From Dallia pectoralis (Eukaryota; Chordata; Actinopteri; Esociformes; Umbridae): a stretch of DNA of 64,000 nucleotides. The notes below the pieces were generated by a model that saw nothing but the letters and a program-made list of their open reading frames with translations, was not told where the DNA came from and ran no database searches. The stretch is from the NCBI GenBank assembly GCA_029465975.1, contig CM055754.1, positions 7,416,264 to 7,480,263 on the forward strand, read 5' to 3'. Of the stretch, positions 1-64,000 are shown in pieces (position 1 is the stretch's first letter; each line of letters opens with the position of its first letter). The translations under genes and the position numbers were made by a program.

Positions 1-35
1 ATGGTGGGCTGGAGTACGGGGGGGGGGGGTCTTAC

Positions 36-58904
<58,869 letters not shown>

Positions 58905-59159
58905 TCCGAAAGCTGGAGACGCAAGAATGTCCAGGAGGGAGCAAAGCCCCTGCTAATCTGCTTCAGTAAGTGGCTGGCCACAACAGCAGGGGTCCGTTAT
59001 CATTGATGTCCTTCGATCTAACCGTCTGCGAGGACGATAAAATGTACGCAAATAAATAGAAACCGATGAGATGAGTGCATTTTCCTGGAAAAAAAAACTC
59101 GGGTAAATCGTGGCTACCCTCTCCGCAACCCAACCAACACACCTCTCCTTAAAATCTCA

Positions 59160-59170
59160 AAACATGGCGG
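59160..59170. promoter_or_regulatory. YY1-like site near the RALGAPA1 transcription start
   Basis: AAACATGGCGG on the plus strand (CCGCCATGTTT on the RALGAPA1 strand) resembles the YY1 element often found just downstream of start sites. It is 256 bases upstream of the RALGAPA1 ATG. Confidence 0.4.
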
Positions 59171-59828
59171 AGCTTGAGACATGAAAAACAAGATAATGGA
59201 AATCAGAGCAATTCAACGCTTAAGGTCTGATAAGGGAAATACAAATCTTGTGTGTTGGATCATTCAGAGAAACAACTGGAATAAAAGGTCGAGACAAATA
59301 ATTGATGTACTCATTGTGAACACAATGTAATGCATTAGCTAGCCATTATTAGTGTACATACGTCTAGAGTTTAAGTGTTTATCAAGTTTATCAGCATGCT
59401 TGTGCATATCAGATAGAATTGGTGTAAGTAATATGCAGACTCTTTCACATAGCATAATGAAATGTCATGTTTTAACAATAAACAGACCGGTCATAACTTT
59501 TTTTTCTCAGATATTCACAAAAGCAAATTGGGACATTTGATTTGAAATACAGTTGAAATGAACCCAGGCACCAAATCTCCTTTGAGCTTTAAAAGTAAAC
59601 CGAGATCGTAAAGCTGGTTTGGCGAAAACAAAGTAGCGTGTTAGATAGTTAAATACGGTTCCACATAGACTTATTCAGCATATTCATTAAAAATCTAGAC
59701 AATATTATATTCACGGCATTTCGTCTATTGATTTGTACAGTCTAGCGAGGTGTTTAGTAGGAAAGGCGGGATGTAGTTTTCTATATTTGTTTTTGCAATA
59801 TCACGTATCGGAAACATCGTTGCAAAGA

Positions 59829-59841
59829 AACTACAATTCCC
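59829..59841 (+). promoter_or_regulatory. ZNF143/THAP11-type site
   Basis: AACTACAATTCCC matches the core of the SBS motif bound by ZNF143 (ACTACAATTCCC). It lies 31 bases from the NRF1-type site, a common pairing in vertebrate core promoters. Confidence 0.55.
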
Positions 59842-59872
59842 TAACACATATACGTTACACTGCGATAAACCG

Positions 59873-59884
59873 CGCGCATGCGCG
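59873..59884. promoter_or_regulatory. NRF1-type site
   Basis: CGCGCATGCGCG is a perfect palindromic match to the NRF1 consensus YGCGCAYGCGCR, typical of housekeeping promoters. It lies about 545 bases before the BRMS1L start codon. Confidence 0.6.
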
Positions 59885-60428
59885 AATTATAGTTTGTTTT
59901 TAGCTTACATTATTTTAGGCTAGCTAGCTAGCCGTCAAAAAGCGCATTTTTTAATCGGCCATTAAACCAGACTTGTTCAATATTTCGCTTTACTGCAGCA
60001 TACTTACATCATTGTTTAGCAGAAATGTAATTAGATGTACGTTTTTCGAGAGCTAGCTTGATACAGTAGCTAGCTAGCGCTGTATTATATCTTTTTACTT
60101 TATTTCCGATGGCGCATTGGTCGTGTTTGTTTTTATTTTCATTAGTTATCTATCTGAATCGCTAGCTGATTAGCTAAGCTAACCTATTTCTAGAGGTATT
60201 CGGTAACTATTTCGCATGCATCCGTCCATCTCTTTTGTTGAAAGTAACACGTTTGAATAAAGTTACTGTACTGCACTCAGCTAGCTATTCAAAGTTACGT
60301 AGCAGCTGGTAAGTTCAAGCCCTAAACTAACTAATATTACTACTGTTGATTTATGGATACATTTGTAATTGATCTGGCATTGATATTAATTTTCTGATAA
60401 ATAAAATCTGAGAAGAAAGGAAGCAAAC

Positions 60429-60567
60429 ATGCCGATACATTCACGAGAGAAGAAGGAGAGTAACCATGAGGAGATTATGGAAGTAGACTATCCCGAACAA
60501 GACGGGAGCAGCTCAGACGAGGATGACACGGAGAGCTCGTCCGTGTCAGAGGATGGCGACAGCTCAG
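60429..60567 (+). CDS. BRMS1L: BRMS1L coding exon 1 with start codon
   Basis: Residues 1-46: MPIHSREKKESNHEEIMEVD, YPEQDGSSSDEDDTESSSVS, EDGDSS. The ATG context is AAACATGC; the start matches the family N-terminus. Donor TCAG|GTAACC, phase 1. Confidence 0.96.
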
Positions 60568-62764
60568 GTAACCATGGCTTTACCAAACCCCGTTCGTTTG
60601 ATTTGCATATAGATAGCACACACTAGTTTCATTCATTTCTACTAAATACATGTCTACAACATGCGTGCGTTTCAGAGATGGACGATGAGGACTGTGAACG
60701 GAGAAGGATAGAGTGCCTGGATGAAATGACAAACCTGGAGAAACAATTTGGAGACCTCAAAGACCAGTAAGTCACAGTTTTACATTGGACTTATATTGAC
60801 AGTAGTGTGTCAAAGGGATGTTTATCAATGTTTTCATTCATAGGGTTGGTTGTAGAATCAATTTTTTTTAACTTTTACCATTGATTGGCAATGCAACCAT
60901 TCTATACCACTATTGACTAATCAAACGTGCTGCTACTAGTGTCATTAGATGAGTACTAACCTTTTAATGATTAATAGGCCTAAGGTTAACCTCAACTTTT
61001 TATTAGACTTTTGTTGTTTTAAATGCCCATGTATGATCCAAAGACCTGCAATCAATTTTTGAAGACATTCTGATTTTTCTTCAGGTTGTACAAGGAGAGG
61101 TTGAGTCAGGTTGATGCTAAACTCCAAGAGGTGATTGCAGGCAATGCTACAGAATACCTTGATCCTGTAGCAAATCTACAGGAGAACATGCAGATCAGAA
61201 CAAAGGTTGCTGGTAAGTTTTTTAGCTAAACCTTCTGATTGTTTTGTATACATGGGTGTCTTAAACTGATTTCACAATTTGCTGAAGCGATAAACACCAA
61301 CATTGTAATGTCATCTAAAGAAGGAAATTGCATGCAATAGTATGCTAGCATGTCTCACTGAAATGTTTTTTTCTTCCCAGGTGTCTATCGGGAGCTTTGT
61401 GTAGAGTCTGTCAGAAACAAACATGACTGTGAAATTCAAGCTGCTTCCCAACACTGGGAGGTGAGCATTGATGCCGGGAAGTCCACATCTCTACACCCAT
61501 GTCCATCTTAAACCTGTCTAATTGATTCATTTGTACAGTGTCTTAATTGGTGGTCATGTTAACCTTTGATTATTTCTTGTTTGCCTCAGAGTGAGAAGTT
61601 GCTGTTGTTTGATTCAGTGCAGAGTGAACTTGAAGAAAAGATCCGGCGGCTGGAGGAGGACCGGCAGAGTATTGATATAACCTCAGGTACCGTCAAGTCA
61701 TTACAAGAGTAACCCATGTGCATAACCAATCTCTTATATATCTACAACACCATACACAGGTGCAAGACCTGTAATTAGAGATATGTTATTAAGACCCACC
61801 AATGAGCTTGTCAGTCCAGGAACATCTTTAGTCTTTGTTCAGTAAATTTGCTTATACTTCCAATTCTTAACTTTTCTATCGGGATCACTACTTTCTCACA
61901 CAGAACTATGGAAGGATGAGATGCAGTCAATGAAGAACAAGAGGAAAGATCCATTTAGTCCAGATAAAAAGAAAAAGCCAGTTGCTGTGTCGGATATCCT
62001 TGCAGGCACGATATATATTTTTAAGTCCTTGCAACTGTTTCTGCCCCTCATTTTTAAATCGTAAACATTTCCTTAACGTTTGCACGACCATATATTGTCT
62101 ATATGCTACAAGACCTGGATATACTGGAGGACTGGACAGCAATCAGAAAGGTAACTTTGCCTCAGAGATGCACCGCATCGTATGAATTTATATCGTATAA
62201 GAAGATAATTCTTTAAAATGATCTCTTACAGGCCGTGGCTACATTGGGACCACACAGAGGTAAGATTTGCACTTTGGAAATTTCTTAGCTACGACAGTAA
62301 TACACAATAATTAAAACCATTTGAAAGTTACCCAGGCAAATTGTTTCTATATTGACTTGCAATGTGTCATTTGTGGTCTAAACTATTGTTCTGTTTAAAT
62401 AAATATTTATTTATTACAGTGTCCACAAATAAGAATGAAAAGCATCAGCATAACGCTCGATCGGAAGATGGAAAGTTGTTTTATGATGGAGAATGGTACT
62501 GCCGTGGACAAACGATATGTATTGACAAGAAAGATGAATTTCCAACAAGGTGAGAGGAAGACACTGACATTCCAGGGTTGAGTTTTGGATTCAAAGTGTT
62601 GGATGTCTTCTCTATTTAATAATTGTAATGTTTTATCCTCTCTCTGTAGTGCCATAATTACCACGATTAACCACGATGAGGTGTGGTTTAAACGACTTGA
62701 TGGCAGCAAATCGAAGTTGTATATCTCTCAGCTCCAAAAAGGCAAATACACAATCAAACACTGA
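60429..62764 (+). CDS. BRMS1L: BRMS1L gene, BRMS1-like subunit of the SIN3-HDAC corepressor (whole spliced coding region)
   Basis: Ten coding exons, 963 nt, 320 aa plus stop, close to the roughly 323 aa of human BRMS1L as I recall. Order: acidic Ser-rich N-terminus (about 1-60), Sds3-like coiled coil (about 55-180, RRRIECLDEMTNLEKQFGDL and on), a nuclear-localisation-like KRKDPFSPDKKKK, the conserved GPYIVYMLQDLDILEDW block, and a C-terminal Tudor-like segment ending SKLYISQLQKGKYTIKH. BRMS1L is a nuclear component of SIN3A-HDAC complexes and helps repress transcription (family knowledge). The paralogue BRMS1 is the alternative; the sequence and the RALGAPA1 neighbour favour BRMS1L. Intron 6 is of the rare AT-AC class. 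Confidence 0.96.
60676..60766 (+). CDS. BRMS1L: BRMS1L coding exon 2
   Basis: Residues 47-76: EMDDEDCERRRIECLDEMTN, LEKQFGDLKD. Acceptor TTTCAG, donor ACCA|GTAAGT, phase 2. Confidence 0.96.
61085..61212 (+). CDS. BRMS1L: BRMS1L coding exon 3
   Basis: Residues 77-119: QLYKERLSQVDAKLQEVIAG, NATEYLDPVANLQENMQIRT, KVA. Acceptor TTCTTCAG, donor GCTG|GTAAGT. Confidence 0.96.
61381..61460 (+). CDS. BRMS1L: BRMS1L coding exon 4
   Basis: Residues 120-146: GVYRELCVESVRNKHDCEIQ, AASQHWE. Acceptor TTCCCAG, donor GGAG|GTGAGC. Confidence 0.96.
61590..61686 (+). CDS. BRMS1L: BRMS1L coding exon 5
   Basis: Residues 147-178: SEKLLLFDSVQSELEEKIRR, LEEDRQSIDITS. Acceptor GCCTCAG, donor TCAG|GTACCG. End of the coiled coil. 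Confidence 0.96.
61904..61993 (+). CDS. BRMS1L: BRMS1L coding exon 6 with AT-AC donor
   Basis: Residues 179-208: ELWKDEMQSMKNKRKDPFSP, DKKKKPVAVS. Acceptor CACACAG. The exon ends TCGG before |ATATCCTT, a U12-type AT-AC donor; no GT donor in this stretch gives the conserved S-G-P-Y join. Confidence 0.93.
61994..62085 (+). other. BRMS1L: U12-type AT-AC intron 6 of BRMS1L
   Basis: This 92-nt intron begins ATATCCTTG, contains a perfect U12 branch-point motif TTCCTTAAC at 62069-62077, and ends GCAC. All three signals match the minor-spliceosome AT-AC class, and excision joins TCG-G to GA-CCA in the conserved frame. Confidence 0.93.
62086..62150 (+). CDS. BRMS1L: BRMS1L coding exon 7 after AC acceptor
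   Basis: Residues 209-230: GPYIVYMLQDLDILEDWTAI, RK. The upstream intron ends TTTGCAC, not AG, as expected for an AT-AC intron. Donor AAAG|GTAACT. Confidence 0.93.
62232..62259 (+). CDS. BRMS1L: BRMS1L coding exon 8 (28-nt microexon-sized)
   Basis: Codes AVATLGPHR plus one base. Acceptor CTTACAG, donor AGAG|GTAAGA. Placed by phase and by the conserved GPHRV join. Confidence 0.94.
62420..62549 (+). CDS. BRMS1L: BRMS1L coding exon 9
   Basis: Residues 240-282: VSTNKNEKHQHNARSEDGKL, FYDGEWYCRGQTICIDKKDE, FPT. Acceptor ATTACAG, donor CAAG|GTGAGA, phase 2. Confidence 0.95.
62650..62764 (+). CDS. BRMS1L: BRMS1L coding exon 10 with stop
   Basis: Residues 283-320: SAIITTINHDEVWFKRLDGS, KSKLYISQLQKGKYTIKH, stop TGA at 62762-62764. 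Acceptor CTGTAG. Confidence 0.96.
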
Positions 62765-63350
62765 TGATTTTAAACTCCCTCTGGAAATCAGTATCTACTG
62801 CCTGGATTTGTATTTTGGTACGATGACATCTGAATGAAAGTTTGTATATGCTTAAAAGATGATTTATATAAACGTTTACATCTTCATTTTGTCGATATGA
62901 GATGGGATTTGTTTTTCAGTTGAGTGTAGATGTGTATATATAACCATGTTCCAATGCTAAACTATTAGGCATGGAAAAACTGAAGTGGAGAAAATGTAAC
63001 CAGACTGATTCTCTACAGGTCTGTTTTAATAGTATTCCAAATGCTGTATGACAAATGTAAAGTAGAATGGACCAACACTGTTAGATCTATGTAAAGCTAC
63101 ACAAACAGTAACCTTGCCAAATATTCATCATTCCGTCTTGCCATATTTGTCTTTTTTACTTTTTGTACTTTTATATCACTTCTATTATTACTACGAAAAC
63201 TTAAACCAATGTTTGACACATTTCAAGGCTGTGTTAACTTCTTTTATGATGTCAATCCTATTTACAACAATACCTCACTTAGAAATGCTGTGTATATGCT
63301 AGGACAGAACCACTGTCTTAATGTACAGAATAAAGTTGGCCTACACATTT
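62765..63350 (+). other. BRMS1L: BRMS1L 3' untranslated region
   Basis: AT-rich sequence after the stop, ending near the first good poly(A) signal. Weaker or later AATAAA signals at 63705, 63823 and 63935 could extend it to near the window end. No conserved coding seen. Confidence 0.7.
63329..63334 (+). terminator. BRMS1L: Polyadenylation signal AATAAA, BRMS1L
   Basis: AATAAA 565 bases after the stop, followed by a T/G-rich stretch (AGTTGGCC then ATTTTATT). First canonical signal downstream of the stop codon. Confidence 0.65.
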
Positions 63351-63822
63351 TATTAAGAAGGTAAATCGTCTATGCTTGTAAACTACGTATGCATTTTTTT
63401 TTAGAGCACAAGCAATGCTCTGTATGTGAATTTTATTTTACTTATACCATTGCTATAATCTTAATTCATAATCTTAATTCATGTGTGCTCGTTGAGCTGA
63501 AATTTTATGTGAACAATTGTACAACTGTTGTACAACAAATTTCTTTTGTGTGATTTAATTAGTCTAAATATATACCTTAAACCACAAAGTGTTGGAGCAA
63601 AACCTTTATCCTACCTATTATATTACTTTTCCAAGAAAGCATTTTCCCTATCTTAAGATTTACATAAACTTTTTAAATGTGTATTGGGGTGCACGTTGAT
63701 GTCAAATAAATCGTCCAACAAAGATTAGGGTAGTTTACATTTTGTAAGCAAGGTTACAGCAAGTACGATGAGATCTTGTCCTAAAGCCTCTAGGGAGAAA
63801 GTATCAATATGAATGTATTCGT

Positions 63823-63828
63823 AATAAA
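63823..63828 (+). terminator. Alternative distal AATAAA
   Basis: One of three further AATAAA hexamers (63705, 63823, 63935) that may give longer BRMS1L transcripts. Usage cannot be told from sequence. Confidence 0.3.
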
Positions 63829-64000
63829 ATATTTCGAATTCACCATGTTTGCCTGGGTTATCATTTTTAACTATTAAAAAAAGTTTGCTATTAAAAAACG
63901 AAATATTGTGAAACTAGATTTCTATATGTATGTGAATAAAACATGGATAAAAGCACGTGTGATAGTGACAGCAGCTGTCGCTGGGGGTCGCTGTTTCCAT

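Larger units (their letters stand above)
58905..60428. promoter_or_regulatory. Shared intergenic promoter region between RALGAPA1 and BRMS1L
   Basis: The two start codons face away from each other across 1524 bases. The region contains both 5' UTRs and presumably two core promoters: a YY1-like site near 59161 on the RALGAPA1 side and ZNF143- and NRF1-like sites near 59830-59884 on the BRMS1L side. It has no tandem array and no TATA box I trust; several CTAGCTAGC clusters near 59930 and 60070 look like low-complexity sequence. Confidence 0.7.

Overview
This is a vertebrate, almost certainly teleost fish, nuclear genome window. It holds two divergently arranged, spliced protein-coding genes in a landscape dominated by tandem repeats. 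The gene pair, a RALGAPA1 orthologue on the minus strand and a BRMS1L orthologue on the plus strand, matches the neighbourhood I know from human chromosome 14q13. The small introns, heavy CA/GT and GA microsatellite load, tRNA-derived SINE-like pieces and hAT transposons fit a ray-finned fish. I cannot name the species.

Layout: positions 36-58904 (minus strand) carry RALGAPA1, the catalytic alpha-1 subunit of the Ral GTPase-activating complex. I placed 40 canonical coding exons plus one 141-nt cassette exon by reading conserved protein blocks, and checked that every splice phase joins in frame. The canonical reading frame in the window is 2080 full codons, and the last exon lies beyond position 1. 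Positions 58905-60428 are a shared intergenic promoter region with NRF1-, ZNF143- and YY1-like motifs. Positions 60429-62764 (plus strand) carry BRMS1L, complete in ten coding exons (320 aa), followed by its 3' UTR with an AATAAA signal at 63329. BRMS1L is a subunit of the SIN3-HDAC corepressor. The two proteins have unrelated jobs, Ral signalling in the cytoplasm and chromatin repression in the nucleus.

Roughly a fifth of the window is minisatellite or microsatellite. The most unusual observation is that several minisatellites in RALGAPA1 begin exactly at, and contain copies of, the splice junctions of that gene. A 37-bp unit repeats the exon 11 acceptor 14 times. A 49-bp unit repeats the exon 22 donor 18 times. 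A 36-bp unit repeats the exon 28 donor sequence about 11 times. A 5.5-kb, 38-bp array filling intron 11 looks derived from the exon 11 donor region, so exon 11 sits between two arrays made from its own ends.

Other points of interest are an AT-AC U12-type intron in BRMS1L, a U12-type GTATCCTT donor in RALGAPA1, an in-phase long version of RALGAPA1 exon 19 whose read-through would end in a hydrophobic tail, a 1865-bp hAT element with perfect 8-bp target duplications nested in a minisatellite, and a perfect long AT-rich palindrome. All statements on expression or splicing choice are inference from sequence.
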